In this document: piece by piece, positions 27,847 through 37,012 of the stretch | Layout: each line of letters opens with the position of its first letter | How positions within the stretch are numbered: position 1 is the stretch's first letter | Source: Streptomyces wuyuanensis | GTDB taxonomy: Bacteria > Actinomycetota > Actinomycetes > Streptomycetales > Streptomycetaceae | Assembly: GCF_900103455.1 (NCBI RefSeq) | Contig: NZ_FNHI01000003.1 | Span: forward strand, 299,920-363,919 | Length of the DNA stretch: 64,000 nt | Direction: 5' to 3' | The notes under the pieces: generated by a model | The model's database searches: none | The model's input: the letters and a program-made list of their open reading frames with translations, nothing else | What the model was told of the DNA's origin: nothing | Made by a program: the position numbers and the translations under genes

Positions 27847-28707
27847 TCAGCCGGGGCGTTCACCCTCGATCCGGCGCAGCCGCTCGGCGTCACCCGTCCG
27901 GGGGCAGGTACCGCACGCCTCGTCCGGGCGGATCGTGTAGTAGAGGCAGCAGCCCGCGCGGGTACGGGTGGGGTACGACCGGTCCTCGCGGCCCGCGAGG
28001 CGGCGGAAGTCGGCGCCGCCGGGGAACGGGGGGACGGGCTCCGGCAGCAGTTCGGTCGCGGCACGCACACCGGCCTCCTCCTCCCCCAGCATCCGGCCCA
28101 GGTACCAGACGCCGGACACCAGGTCGTCGCCCGCCATGCCCCACAGCGCCCGGGGCCCCCGGCGCACCCGCGGGGCGATCGCGGCCAGCAGCGGGCGCAG
28201 GTGGTCGGCGAAGCCGGCTCGCAGTTCCGCGCGCAGGGCCTCCTCGTGCGGCAGCACCCGCACCCCCGGCAGCCCGGCGGCCGGATCGCCGGGGAGGCAC
28301 GCGAAGCCGCCCGGAACGACGGAGAACGCACCGGTGGTGAGGCTGACCCGGACGTCCTGGGGCCGGATCCGCGGGACGCGGCGCTCCAGGCACCATGGAC
28401 CGCTCATCAGCAGGCCGACGGACCACAGGTAGTCGTGCAGCGCGCGGGAAGCCGCGACGTCGGGGCGCGGGGTTCGGCCGTGGTCGTGCTCCACCCGCAG
28501 GGCCTCGGCCGCGAGGAGGGCGTCCAGGAACTCGGGGCGTCCGGCCAGTTCGGCACCGTCGGCCCAGCCCTGGGGGGTCCGCGAACCGGGCTCCGCGACG
28601 TCCGCGTCGAGGGCGGGACAGAGCCCCTTGAGCCGGCGGATCGCCGAGCCGGTCAGGGCGGAACAGCTCACGGCGGGTGCATGAGGGTACACCGGAGCCA
28701 GGGTCAC
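27847..28707 (-). CDS. FhuF-like [2Fe-2S] ferric-siderophore reductase
   Basis: A 286-residue protein with the C-terminal cysteine signature of FhuF ferric iron reductases: AGCCLYYTIRPDEACGTCP, i.e. CC-x10-C-x2-C, which binds a 2Fe-2S cluster. The preceding domain (WGMAGDDLVSGVWYLGRML) is typical of the family. It would reduce imported Fe(III)-siderophore in the cytoplasm to release iron. It is divergent from the siderophore synthesis operon, and a 19-bp iron box sits 37 bp upstream of its GTG start. The start VTLAPVYPHAP is chosen for its GAGGAG ribosome site; a longer frame would cross the iron box. Confidence 0.9.
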   Translation of the reverse strand: MTLAPVYPHAPAVSCSALTGSAIRRLKGLCPALDADVAEPGSRTPQGWADGAELAGRPEFLDALLAAEALRVEHDHGRTPRPDVAASRALHDYLWSVGLLMSGPWCLERRVPRIRPQDVRVSLTTGAFSVVPGGFACLPGDPAAGLPGVRVLPHEEALRAELRAGFADHLRPLLAAIAPRVRRGPRALWGMAGDDLVSGVWYLGRMLGEEEAGVRAATELLPEPVPPFPGGADFRRLAGREDRSYPTRTRAGCCLYYTIRPDEACGTCPRTGDAERLRRIEGERPG

Positions 28708-28743
28708 GGACGCTCCTCGACACAAGGGCTGACACGAATGAGG

Positions 28744-28762
28744 TAAGGCGAGGCTCACCTTA
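28744..28762. promoter_or_regulatory. Iron box (DmdR/IdeR type) for the FhuF-like gene
   Basis: TAAGGCGAGGCTCACCTTA matches the actinobacterial iron-box pattern TTAGGTTAGGCTCACCTAA at 15 of 19 positions and is itself largely palindromic. It lies 37 bp upstream of the FhuF-like start codon. Repression by an iron-loaded DmdR/IdeR regulator is the expected control. Confidence 0.85.
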
Positions 28763-28818
28763 ACCACAGAAGTGATCCCCCATGCCAACCGGGGCCGTGT
28801 CGAGGCGAATTGACAGAC

Positions 28819-28837
28819 TTAGGTGTGCCTAACCTAG
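28819..28837. promoter_or_regulatory. Iron box for the siderophore operon
   Basis: TTAGGTGTGCCTAACCTAG agrees with the inverted iron-box consensus (TTAGGTGAGCCTAACCTAA) at 17 of 19 positions. A TTGACA (28810-28815) directly precedes it and could be a -35 element, so a bound repressor would block the promoter. The ATP-grasp start codon is 61 bp downstream. Confidence 0.88.
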
Positions 28838-28898
28838 GCTCTCGCCCCGTGATCCGGAACCATCGGATCACCGGATCCGAGCGCGGAGTGGCCCCCTC

Positions 28899-30086
28899 AT
28901 GCGGTTGTACCTGCTTGCCCTGAACCCGACCGACTCGGTCACCGAGGGTTTCCTCCCCGCCGCCCGCCGGCTCGGACTGGACGTCACACTGCTCACCGAC
29001 CGGCCCGCCGAGCACCGCTCCGTGTACCCGGACGTCCAGGTGCTGGAGTGCGACGTGCGCGACTTCCGAGCGGTGGTCTCCGTCGTGTCCGCGCACGGCT
29101 CTCCGGACGCGGTCTTCACCAACAGCGACCACCTGCAGACCCAGGCCGCGCTCGCGGCGCACTACTTCGGGCTGCCCGCGAAGGACTGGCGGGCCGCGCT
29201 GCGCACGAAGGACAAGGCCGAGATGCGCCGCCGGCTGGCCGCCGCGGGCGTGGACGCCGTGCGGTCCGTCGAACTCGCCGCCGGCCAGGACCCCTCCCCC
29301 GTCGCCGCAGGCGTCCCCTACCCGTGTGTCGTCAAACCGCGCGAGGGCGTGGCCAGCGAGGACGTGGTCATGGCCGGTGACGCGGCGGAACTGGTCCGGC
29401 GCTGCGAGGAGATCAGGGCGCGACGGCCGGGAGCCGCGCTGGTGGTCGAGGAGTACCTGCCGGGCGAGCTGTACACCCTGGAGACCCTCGGCGACGGCCG
29501 GATACGCCATGTGCTGGGCGGGTTCCGTACCGAACTGTCCCCTCTCCCGTACTTCATCGAGGAGCGGCTGACCTACGTCGCCCGGCACCCGCGGGACATC
29601 GAGGAGCAGGTGCTCGCGCAACTCGACACGCTCGGCGTCGGATTCGGCGTCTGCCACACCGAGTTCGTGGTCCACGAAGGGCGCGCGCGGATCATCGAGG
29701 TCAACTACCGTGCCATCGGGGACCAGTGCGATCTGCTGCTCGCCGGGCTGCTGGACATTCCGCTCTTCGAGCACGTCCTGCGTACGCATCTCGGCGAACC
29801 GCTGCCGTCGGAGCTGGGGGCACGGGCCGACGGAGCCGCCAGGCTCGACTACCCGTGCGCCGACCGGGCCGGGACGCTGACGTCGGCCCCCGGAGCGACC
29901 GAAGTGGAGGCGTACGGGGTGACACTGACGTACCGGCCGCTGCGCGGTCTCGGCGAACGCCACCCGGTGTACGGCACCAACCGCGACTTCCTGGGAGTGG
30001 TGCGGGCCACGGGAAACGACCGGTCGGCGGTGGACCGCGCCGTGACGGGGTTCCTGGCCGCACAGCGCTGGGAGATCACCCCGTGA
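28899..30086 (+). CDS. ATP-grasp ligase of a siderophore cluster
   Basis: A 395-residue ATP-grasp enzyme. After an N-terminal Rossmann-like part (MRLYLLALNPTDSVTEGFLP) come the ATP-binding strand YPCVVKPREGVASEDVVMA, the linker ALVVEEYLPGELYTLETLG, and the metal-binding end ARIIEVNYRAIGDQC. Such ligases form amide bonds through acyl-phosphates. First in an iron-box-controlled operon, it overlaps the next gene by four bases (GTGA). It probably joins an amine and a carboxylate building block alongside the two NIS synthetases; its substrates are not determinable here. Confidence 0.87.
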   Translation: MRLYLLALNPTDSVTEGFLPAARRLGLDVTLLTDRPAEHRSVYPDVQVLECDVRDFRAVVSVVSAHGSPDAVFTNSDHLQTQAALAAHYFGLPAKDWRAALRTKDKAEMRRRLAAAGVDAVRSVELAAGQDPSPVAAGVPYPCVVKPREGVASEDVVMAGDAAELVRRCEEIRARRPGAALVVEEYLPGELYTLETLGDGRIRHVLGGFRTELSPLPYFIEERLTYVARHPRDIEEQVLAQLDTLGVGFGVCHTEFVVHEGRARIIEVNYRAIGDQCDLLLAGLLDIPLFEHVLRTHLGEPLPSELGARADGAARLDYPCADRAGTLTSAPGATEVEAYGVTLTYRPLRGLGERHPVYGTNRDFLGVVRATGNDRSAVDRAVTGFLAAQRWEITP

Positions 30087-31864
30087 CGGTCCCCGCGGCG
30101 AGCGCCGCCGCCCGGGCCGGGACCACGACCGGCCCGGCGGACGCAGGGGGCGAACTGCTCCTCAGGGTGCTGAGCGCACTGCTGCGCGAGGACGTCGTGG
30201 GGCTGCGCAGCCGCAGCCGCGCGGTCGAGCAGGCGGACGGCACCTGGCTGCGGCTGGAGACCCCCGGTCCCGACGCGCTGATGCTGCCGGTGCGCGAGGA
30301 CGGTTTCCAGTGCGCGTGGGCAGCCAGGGAGCCGCTGATGCGGCGGGAGTCAGACGGCACCGACCTGCGGGACACCGACGCGGTCCTCGGCGAACTCCGC
30401 ACCCTCGCCCCGCCGGTGGACCACGGCGGCTTCGACGCGTTCGCCGAGGAGTGCCGTCAGACCCTCGCCACCGTACGGCTGCACGAGGCGACGGAGGAGG
30501 AGGTGCTGCGGGCGCTCGCGGAGCGCCACGGCGCCGATCCGGCCGACTGGACCGGGCCGTCGGGCGGCCTCGCCCTGGACGCCCTCGCCGCCCGGCTCGA
30601 CCATCCGGTCTATCCCACCGCGCGCGGCAGGTCCGGCCTGACGGACGCGGCGCTGCGGGCGTACGCCCCGGAGTTCCACCCGCGGTTCGCGCTGCGCTGG
30701 CTCGCCGTGCCCCGCGAGGCCCTGACCGCCGTGGGCCCACTCCCCGGACCGACGCCCTCGGCCCTCGGGCTGTCCGGCCTCGACGACAGCCACGCCGCCC
30801 TGCCCGTGCATCCGCTCACCGCAGCCGGACCGCTGGCCGAAGCGGTGCGCGCCGCCGGGCTCGACGGGCTGGCGGTACCGGCGCCCCTGGCCCATGGGGA
30901 CGTGATCCCCACCCTGTCCATGCGGACGGTCGCCCTCGCGGCCCGGCCCGATGTCCACCTCAAACTGCCGCTGGCCACCTCCACCCTGGGCCGGCTCAAC
31001 CGGCGCACCATCAAGCCCGGGACCCTGGCCGACGGGGCCGCCGTCCAGCGCCTGCTCCAGGCGGTGACCGCCCGCGAACCCCGGTTCCGCGACACCGTCC
31101 TGCACGCCGACGAGTCCTGCTTCGCCCACGCCGGGCACGAACTGCTCGCGGTGCTGCGGCGCCGCCAGCCCCCGGGGCTCGACGGCTGCGTCGTCGTGCC
31201 GCTTGCGGCCCTGCTCGCCCGGGCACCCGGCGGACGGCTGGTCGTCGACCACCTCGCCGACCGCTTCCACGGCGGCGATCCTCTCGCCCTGCTGGACGCC
31301 GTGCTCGAACTGCTGCTGGACTTCCAGGCCACGCTCTTCGCGTACGGGATCGCCCTGGAGTCCCACCAGCAGAACGTGTCGCTGGTGCTGGACGCGACCG
31401 GCGGCGGCCCCCGGCTCCGGCTGCTCCTCAAGGACAACGACGGCCCCCGGATCAACGGCGCACGGCTGCGGGCGGCGCTGGGCGCGGACGCGCCCGGGCC
31501 CGGGGACTTCGACGACTGCCGCATACTCGCCGACGGCGACGGTCCGCTCGCCGACCTCTTCACCACCGTCACCGTCCATCTGTGCGCCGGGGCCTACGCC
31601 TTCGGCCTCGCCCGGCACGGCCGTGCCCCGCTGGTCCGGCTGTTGCGGCTCGTCCGCGACCGGCTCGCCGAGGCGGTGGAGCGGCTCGGGACCGGGCCGG
31701 GAGAGCCCGGGGCCGTGCTGCGGGCACGGGTGCTGGACGCGCCCGTGCTGCCGGTGAAGGCGATGGTGACCGCGGGAACCCTGCTGGCCAAGGAACGTTC
31801 GGGAGCGTCCGACATCAACAAGCACTACACCACCGGACCCAACTATCTGCTGCGGGGAGTGTGA
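30083..31864 (+). CDS. NIS siderophore synthetase (IucA/IucC family), first copy
   Basis: A 593-residue IucA/IucC synthetase, close to the family's usual 580-620. Recognisable stretches are LPVHPLTAAG, the ATP-site segment VHLKLPLATSTLGRLNRRTI, and the catalytic-core pair LESHQQNVSLVLDATGG and LLLKDNDGPRIN, followed by a FhuF-like helical end with KAMVTAGTLLAKE. These enzymes adenylate a carboxylate, often citrate, and couple it to an amine or alcohol. The N-site sequence diverges from the second copy, so the two likely act on different acids or positions. GTG start at 30083 overlaps the ATP-grasp stop. Confidence 0.9.
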   Translation: MTVPAASAAARAGTTTGPADAGGELLLRVLSALLREDVVGLRSRSRAVEQADGTWLRLETPGPDALMLPVREDGFQCAWAAREPLMRRESDGTDLRDTDAVLGELRTLAPPVDHGGFDAFAEECRQTLATVRLHEATEEEVLRALAERHGADPADWTGPSGGLALDALAARLDHPVYPTARGRSGLTDAALRAYAPEFHPRFALRWLAVPREALTAVGPLPGPTPSALGLSGLDDSHAALPVHPLTAAGPLAEAVRAAGLDGLAVPAPLAHGDVIPTLSMRTVALAARPDVHLKLPLATSTLGRLNRRTIKPGTLADGAAVQRLLQAVTAREPRFRDTVLHADESCFAHAGHELLAVLRRRQPPGLDGCVVVPLAALLARAPGGRLVVDHLADRFHGGDPLALLDAVLELLLDFQATLFAYGIALESHQQNVSLVLDATGGGPRLRLLLKDNDGPRINGARLRAALGADAPGPGDFDDCRILADGDGPLADLFTTVTVHLCAGAYAFGLARHGRAPLVRLLRLVRDRLAEAVERLGTGPGEPGAVLRARVLDAPVLPVKAMVTAGTLLAKERSGASDINKHYTTGPNYLLRGV

Positions 31865-31870
31865 TCCGGG

Positions 31871-33622
31871 ATGACCTCCACGCATCCTTCCGCGCACCGT
31901 TCCGCCCTGGCCCCACCGCCCACGGCCGACGAGGCGGTCGCCCACACCCTCCTCAACTGTCTCCTGAGGGAGCTGTGCGGACCCGAGCACCAGACCGCCG
32001 TCATCGACGGGCACCTGTTGCTGCGGCTGCCCCGCCGCGGGGTGCTGCTGCGCGTCGCGTTGCGCCGCACGTCGCTGCTCGGCGCCCATCGGTTCGCCGG
32101 CCCCGTGACCGAGGAGGCTCCCGGCGGCTGGTCACCGGTCGGCTGGCGGCGGCTCGCCGAGCACGTCCACGCGGAGCTGACGCTGCGCACGGGTGTGCAG
32201 AACGAGGAGTTCCTCGGCCAGATCGCCTCCAGCCACCGGGGCGTCGCCTCCGCGCTCGCAGTGCCCCGCCCGGCCGTCGGGGGCGCAGGCCCGAAGTCCG
32301 TCTCCGCCGCGTATCTCGCCTCGGAGCGCTCCCTCGCCCTCGGGCACCGCTTCCACCCCACGCCCAAGGCACGCGGCGGGGACTCCACGGCCTGGACGCA
32401 GTACGCGCCCGAGGCGGGCGCCTCGTTCCCGCTGCGGCTGCTCGCGGTACGGGAGGACCTGGTCGCCGAGGAGTCGGCCGGGCCGGACGCCGCCGCGGCG
32501 CTGGACCGGCTGGGCCATCCGCCGGACGGCTACCGGCTGCTGCCCGCGCACCCCTGGCAGTACGAACTGCTCCACGACGACCCCCGGCTGCGGACGGCGC
32601 TCGCCCGCGGCGAGGTGCTCGACCTCGGTCCCGGATCCCTGCCGTTCGCCGCGACGGCCTCCGTCCGCACCCTCTTCGACGGCGACGCCTTCCTGAAGTT
32701 CAGCCTCAACGTCCGCATCACCAACTGCCTCCGGAAGAACGCGGGGTACGAGCTCTCCGGCGCGGTGGCGCTCACCCGCCTGCTGGAGCCGGTCCTCGCC
32801 GACCTGACCGCCCGCTTCCCCGGCAGCGACATGCTGCGCGAACCCGCGTACCGGAGCCTCGCCCTGCCCGGCGCGGACGGTGTGCCGGTACGCGGCCTCC
32901 TCGAGGGCTTCGGGGTGATCGTCCGCGAAGGGCTCGGCCGACGGCTGCGGCCGGGGCTCACCCCGCTGCTCGCCGCGGCGGTCGCCGACGAGTACCCGAC
33001 CGGGCCCGCCCACGTCTCCCGGCTGCTCGCCGACACGGATCCGCGCACGGCACTGTCCTGGTGGCGCGCGTACCTCCGGCTGCTGGTGCCCCCGGTGCTC
33101 GCCGCGTACTTCGACCACGGCGTCGTCCTGGAGCCGCATCTGCAGAACGTCCTCGTCTGCGTGGACGACGGAGGGCGGCCGCGGCAGGTGCTGTTCCGCG
33201 ATCTGGAAGGCACCAAGCTGCTCCCGGACCGGCACTCCGCAGCGCTCGCGGCGCTGCCCGCGGAGGTGGCGGGACCCATGACGTACGACGCGGGGCGGGG
33301 CTGGGACCGGGTGGTGTACTGCCTTCTGGTGAACCACGTCGCCGAGATGCTCGCCGCTCTCGCCGATCTGCACCCCGGCGCGGAAGCCGCGCTGTGGGCC
33401 GAGGTCCGGGACGCGCTGGGCCGCCACGCCGACGAGCACGGGCGCCGGCCGAAGCTCGACGCCCTCCTGTCGGGTGCGCCGCTGCCGGCCAAGGCCAATC
33501 TGCTCACCCGCTGGGCGCGCACGGCCGACCGCGACGCGGGCTATGTGCGGCTCCCTTCCCCGCTCGCAGAGGATCTGCTGACCGGGGCGGTCAGCACCGA
33601 CGACGTCCGGAGCGCACGATGA
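31871..33622 (+). CDS. NIS siderophore synthetase (IucA/IucC family), second copy
   Basis: A 583-residue synthetase with the standard motifs: LLPAHPWQYELL, FLKFSLNVRITNCLRKNAGY (ATP and citrate binding), VVLEPHLQNVLVCVDDGG and QVLFRDLEGTKLL. It also carries ASSHRGVASALA near residue 118, typical of citrate-activating members. It starts six bases after the first synthetase and ends overlapping the decarboxylase gene by four bases. Together the two synthetases would perform successive condensations of a carboxylate core with diamine-type units. Confidence 0.93.
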   Translation: MTSTHPSAHRSALAPPPTADEAVAHTLLNCLLRELCGPEHQTAVIDGHLLLRLPRRGVLLRVALRRTSLLGAHRFAGPVTEEAPGGWSPVGWRRLAEHVHAELTLRTGVQNEEFLGQIASSHRGVASALAVPRPAVGGAGPKSVSAAYLASERSLALGHRFHPTPKARGGDSTAWTQYAPEAGASFPLRLLAVREDLVAEESAGPDAAAALDRLGHPPDGYRLLPAHPWQYELLHDDPRLRTALARGEVLDLGPGSLPFAATASVRTLFDGDAFLKFSLNVRITNCLRKNAGYELSGAVALTRLLEPVLADLTARFPGSDMLREPAYRSLALPGADGVPVRGLLEGFGVIVREGLGRRLRPGLTPLLAAAVADEYPTGPAHVSRLLADTDPRTALSWWRAYLRLLVPPVLAAYFDHGVVLEPHLQNVLVCVDDGGRPRQVLFRDLEGTKLLPDRHSAALAALPAEVAGPMTYDAGRGWDRVVYCLLVNHVAEMLAALADLHPGAEAALWAEVRDALGRHADEHGRRPKLDALLSGAPLPAKANLLTRWARTADRDAGYVRLPSPLAEDLLTGAVSTDDVRSAR

Positions 33623-34869
33623 CGAACTCCCCGACGGCCACCGCGGCGCCGGCCGTGGCCGCCCCGGCCGTCTCCGGTCCGGTGCGCGAGCGCGCCCTCG
33701 CGCTCCCCTCAGGCGAACTCCCCGCCTACGTCTACGACCTCGGCGTGCTGCGGGCGCACGCCGAGTCCGTGCGGGAGGCGCTGCCGGAGCGGGTCGAGCT
33801 GTACTACGCGGCCAAGGCCAATCCCGAACCGGAGATCCTGACGGCCCTCGCGCCGTACGTGGACGGATTCGAGGTGTCCTCGGCAGGTGAACTGGCCCAT
33901 GTGGCGCAGGCCGTGCCGGGCCGTCCACTGGCGTTCGGCGGTCCCGGCAAGACGGCTGCCGAGACGGCGGCGGCACTGGCGGCCGGCGTGGCGCGGTTCC
34001 ATGTCGAGAGCGTCCATGAACTGCGGATGCTGACGGCCCTGTCGGCGGAGCGGCCGGCGCAGGCGCCACCGGTCGATGTGCTGCTGCGCTTCAATCTGCC
34101 GCTGTCCGAGGGCGCGTTGAGGACGAGTGCGCTGTCCATGGGCGGCCGGCCGACGCCGTTCGGCCTGGATCCGTCCGAGGCCGACGACGTGATGCGGTAC
34201 CTCACGGGCGGGTCCTGTCCACGGCTGCGCGTGCGCGGGGTCCACGCCCATCTGGCGAGCGGCCTCGGGGCCGGGGCCTCACTCGCCGTCGCCGAGTCCG
34301 TGGTGGCCTGGTCCGTACGGCTCTTCGAGCGCCACCGCGTACTGCTCCGCGAGGTGAACGTCGGGGGCGGCATGACCGTCGACTACGCGGATCCCGCGGC
34401 CCGGTTCGACTGGGCCGGCTACGGTGCCGGGCTCGCGCGCCTGACCGCGGCCCACCCGGACCTGCGGCTGCGCATCGAACCGGGGCGCGCAATGACCGCG
34501 TACTGCGGCTGGTACGCCACCGAGGTGCTGGACGTCAAGCGCAGCCACGGCGAGGACTTCGCCGTGGTCCGCGGCGGGACGCACCATCTGCGCACACCGG
34601 CGACGAAGGGGCACGACCAGCCGTGTGCGGCGCTGCCCGTGGCCGGCTGGCCGCACCCTTGGCCGCGTCCCGCCGCCCGAGGCGACAGGGTCACCGTGGC
34701 AGGGCAGTTGTGCACGCCGAAGGACGTGCTCGCCCGCGGAGTGCCGGCACCGGGTCTGCGGGCCGGGGACCGGGTGGTGTTCGCACTCGCCGGCGCGTAC
34801 GCCTGGAACATCTCGCACCACGACTTCCTCATGCATCCGCGTCCGGGTTTCCACTTCCTGGGCGGGTGA
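33619..34869 (+). CDS. PLP-dependent decarboxylase (SbnH/DAP-decarboxylase-like)
   Basis: A 416-residue fold-type III (alanine racemase-like) decarboxylase. The PLP lysine is K66 in LYYAAKANPEPEIL, with GVHAHLASGL, LREVNVGGGMTVDYADPAA and RIEPGRAMTAYCGWYATEVL following. In staphyloferrin B synthesis the related SbnH decarboxylates a citryl-diamine intermediate, and the same role is plausible here; it could instead make a diamine from an amino acid. The ATG overlaps the stop of the preceding synthetase gene, so it is part of the same operon. Confidence 0.9.
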   Translation: MTNSPTATAAPAVAAPAVSGPVRERALALPSGELPAYVYDLGVLRAHAESVREALPERVELYYAAKANPEPEILTALAPYVDGFEVSSAGELAHVAQAVPGRPLAFGGPGKTAAETAAALAAGVARFHVESVHELRMLTALSAERPAQAPPVDVLLRFNLPLSEGALRTSALSMGGRPTPFGLDPSEADDVMRYLTGGSCPRLRVRGVHAHLASGLGAGASLAVAESVVAWSVRLFERHRVLLREVNVGGGMTVDYADPAARFDWAGYGAGLARLTAAHPDLRLRIEPGRAMTAYCGWYATEVLDVKRSHGEDFAVVRGGTHHLRTPATKGHDQPCAALPVAGWPHPWPRPAARGDRVTVAGQLCTPKDVLARGVPAPGLRAGDRVVFALAGAYAWNISHHDFLMHPRPGFHFLGG

Positions 34870-34966
34870 GGGCGGCGTTGCGTGTCGTTGCGTGCCATTG
34901 CGCGGCGCTCGTCGGGTCGCGCGGGCCCTTTCCGAATCGGCGTACGGCACCCGGCTGGAGGCCACG

Positions 34967-36037
34967 GTGAACCCCGACACGTCGCGCGACGCGCGTCTGA
35001 CCGCTCACGCTGATGTCTCGACGTCCCTGGCCCTGTGCAGTGATCGCGACCTGCGCAAGCTCGTGGACACGGCCGTGCCGCTCGGTTCCGGCATCGGCGG
35101 GAAGTCGGCCCTGACGGAGGTGGCGGGAACCCCGGTCTTCGTGAAGCGGGTACCCCTCACCGACGTGGAGATGCGACCCGGGAACGTCCGGTCCACGGCG
35201 AACCTGTTCGGGCTGCCCGACTTCTGCCACTACGGCGTCGGCACCATCGGCGGGCCGGGCTTCGGGGCCTGGAGGGAACTCGCCGTGCACACGATGACGA
35301 CGAACTGGGTGCTCACGGCGGCACACGAGGGCTTCCCCCTGATGTACCACGGGAGGGTGCTCCCCGACTCTGCTGCGCTGCCCGAGGAACTGGCCGACGT
35401 CGAAAGGGCCGTTGCCTACTGGGGCGGCTCATCTCGGGTGCGCCGCCGGATCGAGGCTCTCCGGCAGTCCTCGGCGAGCGTCGCACTGTTCCTGGAGTAC
35501 ATCCCGCAGAACCTGCACCAGTGGCTGGCGGCCCGGGTCGAGGAAGGCGACGCGTCCACCGACCGGGCCTGCGCCATGGTGGAGAGGGACCTGGCGGCAG
35601 GCATCTCGTTCATGAACAGCCGCGGGCTCCTGCACTTCGACGCGCACTTCGAGAACATCCTCACCGACGGCCGGCGTCTCTACTTCGCGGACTACGGCCT
35701 CGCGATCTCCTCCCGCTTCGAGCTGTCACGGGACGAGGCCGGCTTCTTCGACCGGCACCAGGCCTACGACCGCTGCTACACGGCCACGTACCTGGTGAAC
35801 TGGCTGGTCACCGCTCTGTGCGGATACCGCCGGGAGGACCGGGAGGGCCGCTGTGCGCTGGTGCGCGGGTACGCGGAGGGCAGGCGTCCCACAGGCATCC
35901 CGGCGGAGGCCGCGGCGATCATTTCCCGGCACGCACCGGTCGCCGCCGTGATGTCCGACTTCAACCGAAGGTTCCGAGGCCACAGCAGGCGGACTCCTTA
36001 CCCGCTCGAGGAGATCCGCCGAATCGCCGGCGCATGA
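34967..36037 (+). CDS. Protein-kinase-fold protein of unknown target
   Basis: A 356-residue protein with an intact kinase-type active site: glycine-rich loop LGSGIGGKS (39-47), ATP lysine K60 in PVFVKRV, catalytic loop HFDAHFENILTDG (D225, N230), and ADYGLAISS (D242) in place of DFG. The fold is that of small bacterial kinases related to Ser/Thr kinases and aminoglycoside phosphotransferases; the substrate could be a protein or a small molecule. A Cys-poor, non-membrane protein. The GTG start has a GGAGG site. It follows the siderophore operon by 97 bp without an iron box of its own, so co-transcription is possible but unproven. Confidence 0.8.
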   Translation: MNPDTSRDARLTAHADVSTSLALCSDRDLRKLVDTAVPLGSGIGGKSALTEVAGTPVFVKRVPLTDVEMRPGNVRSTANLFGLPDFCHYGVGTIGGPGFGAWRELAVHTMTTNWVLTAAHEGFPLMYHGRVLPDSAALPEELADVERAVAYWGGSSRVRRRIEALRQSSASVALFLEYIPQNLHQWLAARVEEGDASTDRACAMVERDLAAGISFMNSRGLLHFDAHFENILTDGRRLYFADYGLAISSRFELSRDEAGFFDRHQAYDRCYTATYLVNWLVTALCGYRREDREGRCALVRGYAEGRRPTGIPAEAAAIISRHAPVAAVMSDFNRRFRGHSRRTPYPLEEIRRIAGA

Positions 36038-36235
36038 CGGGCTCCGGGCAACACACCCAGCTGCGCGGGGGTTCCGGCGGTGTGCAGATCGCCATCGCGC
36101 GGGGGGCGGCGCGGATGATCGCGCCGACCAGGTCGGCACCGGGCTCCTGGCAGGGATCATCGACGATCCGCCCCGGGCACTCCGTGGCGGGATGCGCGGT
36201 GTGGCGAGCGGGGTTCCGCTCGGGGCGTCGGGTGG

Positions 36236-36976
36236 TCACGGCCGGCTCGGCAGTCGGCTTCCCCGGCGGCAGGCGCGGGCCGCCGCCAGGAGTTCACGGA
36301 CCCGGTCGCCGGCCTGCCCGGGATCGCGCACGGGCGCGGGGAAGGGCAGGGAGACGTCCCGGTGGCTGTGTGCGCGCTCGAGGCGGAGGGTGACGCCCCG
36401 CCGGTCCATGGCCAGCGGCCACACCCGGACCACCCCCTGGAGCAGCCGGGGGTCCACCAGTCGTGTGAGCAGGGCCACCATCTCGGCGTGGTCGTCGACG
36501 AGGTGGGTGAGCATGGCGGCCTCGTGGTGTGCGAGCACGTCCGGCCGTGCCAGGGCGAGTTCGTCGAGGCCGACGGTGACCGGCCCTGCGGGCGTCTCCA
36601 GGGCGACATGCGCGGTGACCGTGCGGAACGAGGCGGTGCCGGACTCCTCGCATTCCGGAGCCGCCTGGGCCAGCCATCCGGCGATGGTGACGCGGGACCG
36701 CACCCGCTCGCGGACCGCGACCGGCGCGACGTCGGTGAACTTGAGCACGACGGGGAGTGTGCCGCGTGGCGCGAGGGCGACCTCGCCGGCGAGACGGCAG
36801 TCGGAGGGCAGCCGCAGCAGCAGCCGGCCGTCGTCGCCCACGCTGTGCAGACCGCCGCCGACCAGGTCGCAGGTGTGCGCGTCGGTGACTGCGGTGAACG
36901 ATTCGGCGGCGGCCAGCACCGTGCGCACCCGTTCGGCCGCGCTCGCCTGCTCGCCCGCGCAGTCCTCAGCAGTCAT
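36236..36976 (-). CDS. DUF2470-domain (FMN-binding split-barrel-like) protein
   Basis: A 246-residue soluble protein. The C-terminal region, with HHEAAMLTHLVDDHAEMVAL and RVWPLAMDRRGVTLRLE, matches the DUF2470 domain seen in haem-utilisation and pyridoxamine-oxidase-like proteins; the N-terminal half is a beta-rich split-barrel-like segment (LLRLPSDCRLAGEVALAPRG). The start MTAEDCAGEQAS lies 18 bp downstream of a strong iron box, so it belongs to the iron-starvation regulon. Its biochemical role is not established; haem or flavin handling is a guess. Confidence 0.8.
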   Translation of the reverse strand: MTAEDCAGEQASAAERVRTVLAAAESFTAVTDAHTCDLVGGGLHSVGDDGRLLLRLPSDCRLAGEVALAPRGTLPVVLKFTDVAPVAVRERVRSRVTIAGWLAQAAPECEESGTASFRTVTAHVALETPAGPVTVGLDELALARPDVLAHHEAAMLTHLVDDHAEMVALLTRLVDPRLLQGVVRVWPLAMDRRGVTLRLERAHSHRDVSLPFPAPVRDPGQAGDRVRELLAAARACRRGSRLPSRP

Positions 36977-36993
36977 TCCGCACCCCTCGGTAG

Positions 36994-37012
36994 TTAGGTA
37001 AGGCACACCTAA
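36994..37012. promoter_or_regulatory. Iron box for the DUF2470 gene
   Basis: TTAGGTAAGGCACACCTAA matches the iron-box consensus at 17 of 19 positions and is nearly palindromic. It sits 18 bp before the DUF2470 start codon, where a bound DmdR/IdeR repressor would cover the promoter. Confidence 0.88.
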
